19,325 nucleotides of DNA from Anaerolineae bacterium (GTDB lineage: Bacteria; Chloroflexota; Anaerolineae; B4-G1). Under the pieces are notes generated by a model, which saw nothing but the letters and a program-made list of their open reading frames with translations, did not search any database and was not told the origin of the DNA. The stretch lies in NCBI GenBank assembly GCA_016783285.1, contig JADHWW010000034.1, forward strand, positions 1-19,325, written 5' to 3'. This document shows, piece after piece, positions 1-7,822 of the stretch. Every line of letters begins with the position of its first letter. Positions within the stretch are counted from its first letter, which is position 1. The position numbers and the translations under genes are program-made.

Positions 1-75
1 CACTGATGGCACTGAATCTCACTGAACGGCGCCTCTTTTTCAGCGTCATCAGTGGTCTCAGTGGTTCAGTGGTTC
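1..75. repeat. Interrupted inverted/direct repeats of CACTGA units
   Basis: Three CACTGA units near 1-27 face three CAGTGGT(T/C) units near 50-75. CACTGATG at 1-8 is the exact reverse complement of 47-54, and CACTGAAC at 20-27 of 64-71. The region lies downstream of the stop codon of the giant glycosyltransferase gene. It could fold into alternative hairpins in its transcript, but the minus strand shows no clear U-tract, so a terminator role is only possible. The remaining bases to 118 show nothing recognisable. Confidence 0.6.
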
Positions 76-118
76 AAGACTTTCCGTTCCTTTCTCAATC
101 CGCTGTTGTGCCCCCCAT

Positions 119-3100
119 CTACCAATCCACCAAATAAATCTTGACCCCCTGCGCATCGTACACCACCCGTAGATACCCCTGGGCGGCTATATCGTCGAAC
201 TTGGCCAGGCCGGCCGCGTCGTAGTAGGCCCGCTCATAGTCGCCCACGTAGACGTAGCGCACGCCGTAGAGCGAGAGAATCTCCTGCGCCCGGGCGACGT
301 CGGTCGTGTTGTAGCACTCGTTCACGTCGTCGCGCCGCCAGTCCACCACCGTGGACGGCAACACGGTGCGCTGCTGCACCTGGTGCCAGCGCCAGCCTAT
401 CACTGCCGGCAGGCCGGTGTGGATCGAAACACGATTGCACCACAGGTACTCTCGATAACCCAGCCCCTCCAGGATCACCGGCGAGCCCTGGATGTTGTCC
501 TGCATCCAGCGGATGGCGGCATAGTCCCCGGCCAGCGAGATTTCTTGCCCGCCGCGTTCGGGAGCACCGTCGAACACGGTACCGTGCTCCATAAAGGCCA
601 TCCCGTCCAGCGTCAGGCCCACGTCCGGCGTCATGCGGTCAATGGCGCGGGCGCGGAGGCCAAAGGGAAGGAACAGTGCGCCGCCGAGAATGAGCGCCGC
701 CATCCCACCCCACCAGAGTTGACGCCGCCCTTCGACAAGCTCAGGGCAGCGCTCCGGCCGCCAGTCTCGGGCGCGCTCGCGCACCCAGGCCAGGCTGACC
801 GCCGCCGCGATGCACAAGAGTACCCATACTTGCTGGTAGAATCTAAAGACGGTGTTCATACGCCCAATGTCGCCCGCGAGCACAATCACCTCGACGACCA
901 GGCTGAGTACCATCGCCAACCCCACCATCAGCCACAGGAGGCGCTGCTCCGACGGCGATCCCGGCGCCAGGACCAGCAGCGCCGCCAACGCCGCGATGGG
1001 CACCACCACCAGCGCCACCTGGTAGCCCAGAAAAGTCAATACCAGGGCAATGAGCAATGAACCAATGAACAATGAACAATGAACCAATGAGCAATGAACC
1101 AATGAACAATGAACAATGGACAATGGCCGACCCTCTCGTGCAGGTCGCGCTATCAATCGGCGGACTTGAAGCAGCATGTACGTCAGGAGGGGAAAGAGCA
1201 TGATGCCGTGGATCCAGAGATAGATCACAGCCGGGGTGCGCGAACCCTCCCATTTGTTGATCGAGGTGTAGCCGGCCGCATAGTTCTGAATGTACGGGAG
1301 GTAAAGAAATAGCGACAGACCGATGAGCAAAAGGGCACGCCAGACGAATGGAGAACGGAGAATGGAGGATGGAGAATGGAGAGTGGAGAATGTGCCCAGC
1401 GCCAGGGCGGCCAGGCCCAGTACCAGGTAAGTGGGATAATCCCAGGTGTGGGTTGGGTAGAGTGCGCCGATGACCAGGCTTCCGATGAGCAAACTGGCCC
1501 AGTGAGGGCGCGATGTGCTTGCCCAGTACACGATCACGGCCAGCGCCAGGAGCGTCAGCGGTAAGGCGATCATGTTGACGTGCGGGTCGGCGTAGAGGAA
1601 GGTGAAGGCCGGGAACTCGGTGATGGGCCCCACCTCCCCCGGCGCGGCGGGGATGATGCGGGTCGGATCCCAGTACCAGGACTCGGTGCGCAGCGGGAGC
1701 GCCGCACCGTGGGCGATCACCTCCCACAGCCCTTTGAACATCGTCACCATCTCGGCAAAGCCGGGGATGGTACTGGGGAGCAACTCGCCGCCCAGCGAGA
1801 TGAGCGCCCCACGGATCAGCCGCACCACGCCCAGGTTGCCCAGAAGGACGGTGAAAACGAGAGCCGTCACGCCCGCCAGACAAGCACCACGCCGGCGTCC
1901 ACCAAAGAGGTTGTAGGCGACGGAAAAGGCCCCCACGCCGGTCAGCGCAAAAAAGAGCGTCACCGCCAGGTTGTAGGCAATCGCCGGCACAGTGCCGATC
2001 AATTTGATCAGCGTGCCGACGATGACAAAGCCAAAGTAGTAATAGTTGAGGTAACCGCTGGAGAACCAGGGATTGTAGGGCGGGAACCAGGTGGATTTCA
2101 TCACCGCGTTGAGGTAGGCAAAATCCATCGGCTTTTCACCGCCGACGATCGGATGCCACAGGTCGGGGTGCAGGAGCCGTGCGCCGATCCAGACGACGTA
2201 TAGTAGCGCGAACAATCCCTCGGTCAACAGGAGCAGCCGCCACTGGCCGCGCAGGAAATGGCGCAGTTCCCGCCGTTTGAACCACCCCACCCCACCGCCG
2301 GTCAGCGCCAGGAGGAGCACCATGCGCAGGATCGTCCCGCGCGTGTTGGGCAAGACTCGCAGATTGGCCGCCAGCCAGGTGAGGTAGGCGATGAGGAGTA
2401 GCGCAAGGACTCGCGCCAGCCCATAGCCCCGGTCGCGCAGGCGGGGCAGCGCGACGAACAGGAGCGGGAAGGCCAGCCAGCCCAACACGGTCACGACGAC
2501 CCACCAGGCGACCGCCGCCAGTCCCGGGTAGCGGTTGAGCAGACTGTCCCGATGAAACATCTCCGACCAGGTGCCGCCGGCCTGCTGATCGGCCCAGGTC
2601 TCGGGGTCGAATTCCAACGCATTGGGGGCAGCGGTGGCCTGCACCGGCTTGAGGCCGTGCAGCGCCCGCTCCACGTTTATCCCGCCTAGTGCCTCCTCCA
2701 CGCGCGCGCGGGAGTAGGCCTCCGTCTTGCGGAAGATGAGCACGCGCGGATGGTCGTAGACGCTGAACGCTTCCTCGGCCGGCGGTAGATGCACCACGAT
2801 GGAATTTGAGATTGGAGATTGGAGACTTCGTCGTGAGCGCTCAGTCGAACGATTTGAGATTTGAGGTGTGTACTCCGCCTCCATCAGTGGGAAAGGGCAT
2901 TCCTGGTCGGGGAACACAAATGGGCCCAGCGCTGGGTAAGAGGTAAAGTCGGCGACCAACTTAAAGCCCAGTTCGCCGGCAAACAGCGCCCGGTAGTACT
3001 CGGTCGTCAGCGGGTAGCGGGCGCGCAGGCGGGGGATGGAACTGTAGAGTCGGTTACTGGCCATAAAAACATAGTCCGCCCGGTCGAGCCAGTCAAACAG

Positions 3101-4711
3101 TTGCGCCCGCTTGTCCCACGTATCCTCGTGATAGTGCTGCATCTCGAATCCGGTGTACATCCCGGCGAAGGGATCGTGCCCGTCTATGCGCAACGGCACT
3201 CCCCAGTCACAATGCTCGTTGGCCACCGTGACGCCTGGCGGGATGTTTTCATAGATCCAGCGCGAAGCCGCCAGGCGTGTGTGGGGGCGCAGGTAGATGG
3301 AGAAGAACGCGCTGGCCCACAAGGCTGTGCCCACGGCGACGACGGCTGTGACACCGAATCCCACTCGCCGCCCCCAACGAGAAGATGAGCGGCACAACCG
3401 CACCAGCAGGTAGACGGCCAGGATGATGAAAATGGGATACAGGGTCAGAGAATAACGCATGGCCTTGACCCAGCGGGTGGCCTGGTAAAAAAACACGAGG
3501 CTGACCCAGACCCACAAAGTCAGGTGGATGCGCTTGCCACGCCACAACTCGAACCCCGCCAGCGCCCAACCGGCCCAGGCGGCCAGGCCCAACGGCAGCC
3601 CCATGCCCCAGACAACCATGTTGATCCAGGGGAAAATGATAGGCGCACGATCGGTCCACTGCTGGCCCCACGGCAGATCCGCCTCGCCGCTCTGCTCGAC
3701 GCGAATCTGGCTCAAGCGACCAAACCACTCTGGGCTGGGTCGCACGCCGAAGAAGCCCGGCCCTTCGAAAGCGTAGGGCTGGGCGATACGGAAGGCGACC
3801 AGCGCTAAAAGGCCGGCGAGGACAAGACAAAGAACCAATGAACAATGAACAATGAACAATGAACGAGAACGTGAAACGTGAAACGTGAAACGTGATGCGG
3901 CGGCCAGGGCGACGAGGAGAGAGGCCAGGGCTGCGTCAATCTTGCAGGCCGTGGCCAGGCCGGTCGCCAGTCCCGCCAATCCGAAATCAATCCAACTCCC
4001 CGACTGGCCCGCACGCACCGAAAAGTAAACGGTCAGTGTGACGAAGAAGCAGGCCATACTGTCCACGGTGAAGAAGTGGGCCTGCTGGATGGAGAACACG
4101 GTCAGTGCCGCTAACCCCGCAGCCAGCAGCCCCACGGCCTCACCGTACAGACGGTGCCCGATCAAGTAGACGAGGAGCACAGTCCCCAGATCGGCCAGCG
4201 CCGAGAGCGCCCGCCCCACCTGCGCGCTGCGGAAGCCGGTGAAGGTGCCTGGGCCACATTCAGCAGATGCAGGCCCCATCAGCAGCGAGACCACGGCCGC
4301 GTTCAGCCTGCCGGGGGATTCGCCGCACGCCCGGTCGAGCCACTCACCCGTCAGGCGGGTCAAGAATAGCGGCAAGGTGCCGTAACTGTACTGACTGCCG
4401 TTGTTGCGGACGTTGAGCGGCGAGTTGTGCGTGTCAAAGTAGAGCGAGAGGCTGTCCGGCATGCTGATGGCCGAGACGGTCGCCCGCATGTGCCCTTCGT
4501 CGGGGTGGATCCACTGTCCCTCGTCCCAGTTCAAGCCCGTGAAACGAAAGTAGCCCGCCACGAGCAGAACAATGAACAATGAACAATGAACAATGAACAA
4601 TTGCGGATTGCGGATACTTCGACAAGGCTCAGTACAAGCACTTCGACTGGCCCTTCGACGCGGCTCAGGACGAGGCTCAGTACAAGTTGCGGATTGCGAA
4701 TTACGAATCAT
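119..4711 (-). CDS. Giant GT39-like glycosyltransferase fused to a YYY (DUF2298) membrane domain
   Basis: The 1530-residue polytopic membrane protein has two halves. Residues about 45-600 resemble the ArnT/PMT (GT39) fold that uses lipid-linked sugars. An acidic DE pair (D71-E72, in a HPDEGH motif) sits in the first outside loop, as expected for the catalytic site, and multiple membrane segments follow. Residues about 725-1530 match the Chlor_Arch_YYY/DUF2298 family: YLNYYYFG around 887-894, EFPAFTFLYADPH around 1032-1044, and a HTWDYPTY motif around 1088-1095. The function of that family is unknown, and a role in envelope glycan or lipid-sugar transfer is inferred. The ATG overlaps the upstream stop as ATGA, with GAGG about 10 nt before it, which supports this start although residues 1-45 are repeat-derived. 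Low-copy repeat insertions occur in frame near residues 37-49, 273-292, 616-637, 1107-1121, 1196-1218 and in a PELVEGRRQ segment nearer the C-terminus. Deleting one unit would shift the frame. Confidence 0.9.
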   Translation of the reverse strand: MIRNSQSATCTEPRPEPRRRASRSACTEPCRSIRNPQLFIVHCSLFIVLLVAGYFRFTGLNWDEGQWIHPDEGHMRATVSAISMPDSLSLYFDTHNSPLNVRNNGSQYSYGTLPLFLTRLTGEWLDRACGESPGRLNAAVVSLLMGPASAECGPGTFTGFRSAQVGRALSALADLGTVLLVYLIGHRLYGEAVGLLAAGLAALTVFSIQQAHFFTVDSMACFFVTLTVYFSVRAGQSGSWIDFGLAGLATGLATACKIDAALASLLVALAAASRFTFHVSRSRSLFIVHCSLVLCLVLAGLLALVAFRIAQPYAFEGPGFFGVRPSPEWFGRLSQIRVEQSGEADLPWGQQWTDRAPIIFPWINMVVWGMGLPLGLAAWAGWALAGFELWRGKRIHLTLWVWVSLVFFYQATRWVKAMRYSLTLYPIFIILAVYLLVRLCRSSSRWGRRVGFGVTAVVAVGTALWASAFFSIYLRPHTRLAASRWIYENIPPGVTVANEHCDWGVPLRIDGHDPFAGMYTGFEMQHYHEDTWDKRAQLFDWLDRADYVFMASNRLYSSIPRLRARYPLTTEYYRALFAGELGFKLVADFTSYPALGPFVFPDQECPFPLMEAEYTPQISNRSTERSRRSLQSPISNSIVVHLPPAEEAFSVYDHPRVLIFRKTEAYSRARVEEALGGINVERALHGLKPVQATAAPNALEFDPETWADQQAGGTWSEMFHRDSLLNRYPGLAAVAWWVVVTVLGWLAFPLLFVALPRLRDRGYGLARVLALLLIAYLTWLAANLRVLPNTRGTILRMVLLLALTGGGVGWFKRRELRHFLRGQWRLLLLTEGLFALLYVVWIGARLLHPDLWHPIVGGEKPMDFAYLNAVMKSTWFPPYNPWFSSGYLNYYYFGFVIVGTLIKLIGTVPAIAYNLAVTLFFALTGVGAFSVAYNLFGGRRRGACLAGVTALVFTVLLGNLGVVRLIRGALISLGGELLPSTIPGFAEMVTMFKGLWEVIAHGAALPLRTESWYWDPTRIIPAAPGEVGPITEFPAFTFLYADPHVNMIALPLTLLALAVIVYWASTSRPHWASLLIGSLVIGALYPTHTWDYPTYLVLGLAALALGTFSTLHSPSSILRSPFVWRALLLIGLSLFLYLPYIQNYAAGYTSINKWEGSRTPAVIYLWIHGIMLFPLLTYMLLQVRRLIARPAREGRPLSIVHCSLVHCSLVHCSLFIGSLLIALVLTFLGYQVALVVVPIAALAALLVLAPGSPSEQRLLWLMVGLAMVLSLVVEVIVLAGDIGRMNTVFRFYQQVWVLLCIAAAVSLAWVRERARDWRPERCPELVEGRRQLWWGGMAALILGGALFLPFGLRARAIDRMTPDVGLTLDGMAFMEHGTVFDGAPERGGQEISLAGDYAAIRWMQDNIQGSPVILEGLGYREYLWCNRVSIHTGLPAVIGWRWHQVQQRTVLPSTVVDWRRDDVNECYNTTDVARAQEILSLYGVRYVYVGDYERAYYDAAGLAKFDDIAAQGYLRVVYDAQGVKIYLVDW
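728..747. repeat. Dispersed CCTTCGACAAGCTCAGG-type element
   Basis: CCTTCGACAAGCTCAGG is inserted in frame in the giant glycosyltransferase gene, where it is read as PELVEG on the minus strand. It shares the TTCGAC...GCTCAG core with elements near 2827, 4618 and 14144. Short elements of this look are scattered in many Chloroflexi sequences; that last statement is general recollection and not shown here. Confidence 0.6.
1049..1127 (+). repeat. AATGAAC / AATGAACC 7-8 bp tandem array inside coding sequence
   Basis: About ten units of AATGAAC, with single-base variants and some 8-bp units (AATGAACC), lie inside the giant glycosyltransferase gene. On the minus strand the array is read as SIVHCSLVHCSLVHCSLFIG, next to a membrane segment. 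Mixing 7- and 8-bp units while keeping the frame implies that frame-restoring combinations were retained. Confidence 0.9.
1347..1392 (+). repeat. GGAGAAT heptamer array inside coding sequence
   Basis: About six GGAGAAT-type units with substitutions (GGAGAAC, GGAGGAT, GGAGAGT) are read on the minus strand as a serine/proline-rich stretch ending SSILRSPF. The array lies between two membrane segments of the YYY half of the giant protein, so it probably falls in a loop. Confidence 0.88.
2803..2865. repeat. GAGATTG heptamers plus embedded TTCGACTGAGC palindromic element
   Basis: Two GAGATTG heptamers (about 2807-2824) and a GATTTGA pair (2851-2865) flank a core at 2827-2850. The reverse complement of that core contains CGTTCGACTGAG then CTCACG and CGAAG, nearly the same as 14144-14167. 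The composite is in frame in the linker between the GT39 and YYY halves (residues about 616-637), a likely permissive site. Confidence 0.8.
3832..3894 (+). repeat. Compound array: AATGAAC heptamers then GTGAAAC heptamers
   Basis: About four AATGAAC units are followed by three exact GTGAAAC units, all in frame in the giant glycosyltransferase gene. On the minus strand they are read as FTFHVSR then SLFIVHC, around residues 274-292, immediately before a hydrophobic membrane helix. Two different heptamers abutting in one array suggests sequential or templated growth. Confidence 0.9.
4567..4602 (+). repeat. AATGAAC heptamer array near the start of the giant glycosyltransferase gene
   Basis: Five near-perfect copies of the AATGAAC heptamer encode LFIVHCSLFIV at residues about 38-48. 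This directly extends into the first hydrophobic segment, so the repeat probably forms part of the first membrane helix. Confidence 0.92.
4603..4704. repeat. GCGGATT heptamers bracketing TTCGAC/GGCTCAG dispersed elements
   Basis: Two GCGGATT-type heptamers occur near 4603-4615 and again near 4687-4704. Between them are several TTCGAC and GGCTCAG cores. A 14-bp exact direct repeat, AGGCTCAGTACAAG, occurs at 4625-4638 and 4673-4686. All of it is translated as residues about 3-37 of the giant glycosyltransferase, an Arg/Pro/Ser-rich N-terminal tail unlike the rest of the protein. Confidence 0.8.
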
Positions 4712-6957
4712 CGTGGGGGCACCTCGTAGAGCGTGAACAGCAGCCGTCCGTCAGCCGTCGAGTAGAAAGATTGGGTCGTGCCACCCGGATAGCGCGCCTG
4801 CACGCCGTCCAGTTCCTCCAGGCGTAAGGGAGTGAAGACGAAGCGCATCCCCCACGTGGGGTCGGGCACGGGCGCTTCCCCCTCGTCAGGCGGGGGCACA
4901 TCCACACCGTCCACTCCCCGGGCCATAAAACGCAGTGTCCCAAAATCCCAATAGATCCACGGCGGGCCGTGGAAGTAGACCACGTAGTCGTCATCCTGCT
5001 GCATCAAGTAACGCGCCAGATCGGTCGTTACCTCGGCGGTAGGGTTGCCATAGACCCGCGTGGGCGTGTAGGTGACAAAGTAATAATGCAGGTTGAGGAC
5101 AGTCACGACGACGAGGAGCAAAACACCTACGCCGTCCCAAAGTCGCCGGCTGCCGCTGCGCACGCGCTGCCCCAGTTCCATCAGCCAATTGAGCCCCAGT
5201 GCCACCAGCAACGCCAGCGCCGGGGCCACGATGACCAATCGCTGGCTGCTAGGTGGGTTCTCCGTCACCACCCAGCCCAGGATGAGGGCCAGCCAGAACC
5301 AGAGCAACAACAAACCATTGGCAGGCCGGCGCCAAAACACCACTACCCACACCATCCCCAGAATAAACAACACGCCGCTGACCACATCAAGCAGTGGAAT
5401 GGAGGGGCGATACCAGAAGGTGGGGTCGAGGGTGTGGTGAAAGGCGGTGATTGATTTCCAGAATTGCTGCAGGAGCAAACTGGTGGCGCTGCGCCCCGTG
5501 ATCTCTTGCTCTCGCGCCAGCCAGCCGGAGGCAAAGATGCTCACCCGATTGGCCCCGGCATCGAAATCATAAGGATGCTTTACATAGTGCAGCAAGAGAG
5601 GAGCGGCGACCACCAGAGCAGCCCCCAGACCAATGACCAATGACCAATGACCAATGACCAACTGACCGCCTGACCGGCTGACCACCCGACCAACTGACCA
5701 CGCAGCCAGGTAGAGCGCCACGATGACGCCGACCAGCCGCGCCCCCAAGTACCCGTACCAGCCCAATCCCATCACCGCGCCCGCCAGCGCAAAGTGGTAT
5801 GGCCGCCGGGAAGACAAGCCGCGCACGAGCAGCCACAGGGCCAGCGTGACGAAGAAGGCGTCGGCAATGTTGTTGACCGCCAGGCGGCTGTAATGCACGT
5901 GGTAGTGGCCGAAGGCGAGCAGGATGGCCGTCAGCCAGGCCACCCGCTGCCCCCACAATTCGCGGGCGAGAAGGAAAGTCGTCAGCACGCTGGCCGCTCC
6001 TAGTAGCGCCGAAAGCATCCGCAGCCCGGCCACTGTCTCCCCAAACAGACGCATCGAGAGCCCCCAGGCCAGGAAGGACATACTGGGGAAAGCAAACCAG
6101 CGCGCGCCGAAGGGATTGGCCAACCGCCCGTCGAACATGGCCAGCGATTCCATACCCCAGGTGCCCTCGTCGCCGCCCACGTTGACCGGGATGTGCTCCA
6201 GGTCAACGGCCCGCACGGCCAGCGCCACGAGCAGCAGCGCCGCCAGCCCCGCCAATTCGATCCGGTGGTTGCGGAGCCAGTGGATCAGGCGAGGCCACGC
6301 TTCTTTGACCGAGAAGGACGGCGCGAAGGCCAGTAGGAACCAGACGACGCCGGTCAGCCACAGCCAGAGGAGGGCGCTGAAATCGTCGGTGGGGGGACGA
6401 CGCAAGGCGAGGTATCCGGCCAGGAGCGAGAACGTCGCCCCGCCGGCCGCCGCCAGTGCCCGTGGGGGAGAATGGAGAATGGAGAACGGAGAATGGAGAA
6501 CGGAGGCGGTGGCCTCCACGGGGATAGGCACGCTTTCGGCTTCTGGGATGGGCCTGGGGCGCGGCCGGGGGATAAGGGCCACCAGGAGCACCGCTCCTCC
6601 CGCCCATAGTAGCAACGCCAGCAGCAAGCCTGCCGGCGGAGGGATCAGGAGAGCGGCCAACGCAGCCAGCCCGTTCGCCATAGCCAAGACCACGACCAGC
6701 GGCCGGGTTGCCCCCTGTGAGAACAAGTTGCGCAGCGCCAGGCCTAGTCGTCGCAGAGCAGCCCGCACGAGCGCCCAACTGCGGTCGGGCGTCGCACCTG
6801 CGCGCCGCCAGGCCCAGACCAGAAGAAAGGCCGCCACGACGTAGAACACGACGGCGTCCCAGACGTAGACACGCTGGTAGAGCAAATAATAGTGTCCCAG
6901 CCCGGCCAGCGCCAGCGCGACGGCTATGAGCGTCAGCGAGAGGAATCGTTTACTCAT
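4708..6957 (-). CDS. GT39/ArnT-like membrane glycosyltransferase
   Basis: The 749-residue polytopic protein starts with about five membrane segments (1-235) not typical of minimal GT39 enzymes. A GT39/PMT_2-like core follows, with a GGDEG motif (D263-E264) in the first outside loop, the usual site of the catalytic acidic residue. Further helices run to about 595 and a roughly 150-residue soluble C-terminal tail ends at 749. It should transfer a sugar from a polyprenyl-phosphate donor at the outer membrane face; donor and acceptor cannot be read. No Shine-Dalgarno lies upstream of the ATG, because the 5' flank is a 15-bp repeat pair. The stop overlaps the next start as ATGA. Two in-frame repeat insertions occur: VLHSPFSILHSP at 153-164, and a hydrophobic GHWSLVI segment at about 423-443. 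Confidence 0.88.
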   Translation of the reverse strand: MSKRFLSLTLIAVALALAGLGHYYLLYQRVYVWDAVVFYVVAAFLLVWAWRRAGATPDRSWALVRAALRRLGLALRNLFSQGATRPLVVVLAMANGLAALAALLIPPPAGLLLALLLWAGGAVLLVALIPRPRPRPIPEAESVPIPVEATASVLHSPFSILHSPPRALAAAGGATFSLLAGYLALRRPPTDDFSALLWLWLTGVVWFLLAFAPSFSVKEAWPRLIHWLRNHRIELAGLAALLLVALAVRAVDLEHIPVNVGGDEGTWGMESLAMFDGRLANPFGARWFAFPSMSFLAWGLSMRLFGETVAGLRMLSALLGAASVLTTFLLARELWGQRVAWLTAILLAFGHYHVHYSRLAVNNIADAFFVTLALWLLVRGLSSRRPYHFALAGAVMGLGWYGYLGARLVGVIVALYLAAWSVGRVVSRSGGQLVIGHWSLVIGLGAALVVAAPLLLHYVKHPYDFDAGANRVSIFASGWLAREQEITGRSATSLLLQQFWKSITAFHHTLDPTFWYRPSIPLLDVVSGVLFILGMVWVVVFWRRPANGLLLLWFWLALILGWVVTENPPSSQRLVIVAPALALLVALGLNWLMELGQRVRSGSRRLWDGVGVLLLVVVTVLNLHYYFVTYTPTRVYGNPTAEVTTDLARYLMQQDDDYVVYFHGPPWIYWDFGTLRFMARGVDGVDVPPPDEGEAPVPDPTWGMRFVFTPLRLEELDGVQARYPGGTTQSFYSTADGRLLFTLYEVPPR
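5628..5700 (+). repeat. TGACCAA heptamers passing into TGACCRNC octamers
   Basis: Four TGACCAA heptamers run directly into about five degenerate octamers (TGACCGCC, TGACCGGC, TGACCACC, CGACCAAC, TGACCACG). All are in frame in the GT39 gene. On the minus strand the heptamers are read as GHWSLVI and the octamers as VGRVVSRSGGQL, just before a membrane segment. Confidence 0.88.
6466..6504 (+). repeat. GGAGAAT heptamer array inside coding sequence
   Basis: Five units (GGAGAAT or GGAGAAC) lie in frame in the GT39 gene, giving VLHSPFSILHSP at residues 153-164. This is a Pro-rich loop between predicted membrane segments. The same peptide appears in the neighbouring methyltransferase, from an independent array. 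Confidence 0.9.
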
Positions 6958-6959
6958 TT

Positions 6960-6989
6960 CAAATCAACAAATCTCAAATCAACAAATCT
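6960..6989. repeat. Two exact copies of a 15-bp unit (CAAATCAACAAATCT)
   Basis: Two perfect tandem 15-bp units fill the gap between the methyltransferase stop and the GT39 start. The last base belongs to the methyltransferase stop codon. A near copy lies at 12923-12951, overlapping another gene end. The AT-rich unit can be seen as a 7-mer plus an 8-mer (AAATCTC, AAATCAAC). Confidence 0.9.
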
Positions 6990-7822
6990 CACTCTGGCTT
7001 GCGCGCCACGAGGAACAGGCAGGCGCCTTCTTGCGGCAGCGGTTCTTTGTAGAGTGGGCGCAGCAAATGTTCCGTGAGCCACAGGTTGGCCCGCGTGGGG
7101 GACAGTATCCAGCGCCCGGTCAGTTTTTTGCACACCAGCGTGGGCAGCCCCAGGTAGTGCCCCCACTCTAGCGCGGTCAGCGCCCGGCGAGAAAAGTAGG
7201 GCCACCAGCGAACCAACTGTAGTCCTGTCGCCTCCAATCGCCGCTCCCACACCTCGGCCCCGTCGCAGTGGTAGTGGCGGGAGATGCGGTTAAAGAAGCG
7301 GCGGTAGGCTTCGCCAGGAGAATGGAGAATGTCAGGAGAATGGAGAATGGAGAATGGAGAATGGAGAGGCCACAACCGGTCCAGTGCCCGTCCAATGGAG
7401 AGAAAGGGCAAGAAATTGGGACCGGGTACGCAGAAATAGAAAATGCCATTGGGCTGCAGCACCCGCGCCACCTCCGCCAGCACCGGCTGCACCTGGGGGA
7501 TGTGCTCCAGCACCGAGTTGCTCACGACGGCGGCAAAGTAGTTGTCGGGATAGGGCATCCGCGACCCCTCGGCCTGCGCCAGTAGGCGATAGGCCCCCCG
7601 CCCACGCGCCTCGGTCAGCGGCCCCCACCAGGGGTCGAAGCCAGCCTCCAGCGGCTCGTCAAAGGCGACCGAGGCAAAGTGGCCATCGCCGCAGCCCAGG
7701 TCGAGCACGGGGCGGGGCAGCGGCAAGTCGGCGTAGAAGCGGGCCTCCACCGCCCGTAGAAGGGCACGGAAGGCGGGCAGGTCGCGCAGGTGTCGCCAGA
7801 GTAGGTCGTCCACGGCACTCAT
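6989..7822 (-). CDS. Class I SAM-dependent methyltransferase
   Basis: The 277-residue soluble protein has a Methyltransf_11-type fold. The SAM-binding motif I is VLDLGCGDG at 39-47, and the post-motif region PYPDNYFAAVVSNSVLEHI at 90-108 is typical of this family. The substrate is unknown; in this glycan block it may methylate a sugar or lipid. Its start overlaps the upstream AbiEii-like stop as ATGA, with no good Shine-Dalgarno, so translation is probably coupled. Residues about 154-169 are a heptamer-derived insertion (HSPFSILHSPDILHSP), placed after the core fold where a flexible loop could tolerate it. The stop abuts the 15-bp repeat. Confidence 0.88.
   Translation of the reverse strand: MSAVDDLLWRHLRDLPAFRALLRAVEARFYADLPLPRPVLDLGCGDGHFASVAFDEPLEAGFDPWWGPLTEARGRGAYRLLAQAEGSRMPYPDNYFAAVVSNSVLEHIPQVQPVLAEVARVLQPNGIFYFCVPGPNFLPFLSIGRALDRLWPLHSPFSILHSPDILHSPGEAYRRFFNRISRHYHCDGAEVWERRLEATGLQLVRWWPYFSRRALTALEWGHYLGLPTLVCKKLTGRWILSPTRANLWLTEHLLRPLYKEPLPQEGACLFLVARKPE
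7317..7368 (+). repeat. GGAGAAT heptamer array inside the methyltransferase gene
   Basis: About seven GGAGAAT-type units are interrupted once by GTCA and read on the minus strand as HSPFSILHSPDILHSP. The interruption combined with 7-bp units keeps the reading frame open and continuous. Confidence 0.9.

Noticed and set aside
383..1060. 225-codon plus-strand open frame
   Set aside because: It is antisense to the well-supported YYY domain, has no family resemblance and no Shine-Dalgarno; high GC keeps antisense frames open.
1049..1127. CRISPR array
   Set aside because: Units are 7-8 bp with no spacers and no cas genes are present; these are tandem microrepeats.
843..1883. 346-codon minus-strand open frame overlapping the giant gene
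   Set aside because: It is a frame-shifted shadow with Gly/Arg/Pro-rich composition. It shows the same IVHCSLFIG peptides only because heptamers read alike in all frames.
5924..6844. 306-codon plus-strand open frame
   Set aside because: Antisense to the GT39 gene, Ser/Arg/Ala-rich, without recognisable motifs; GC-rich shadow.
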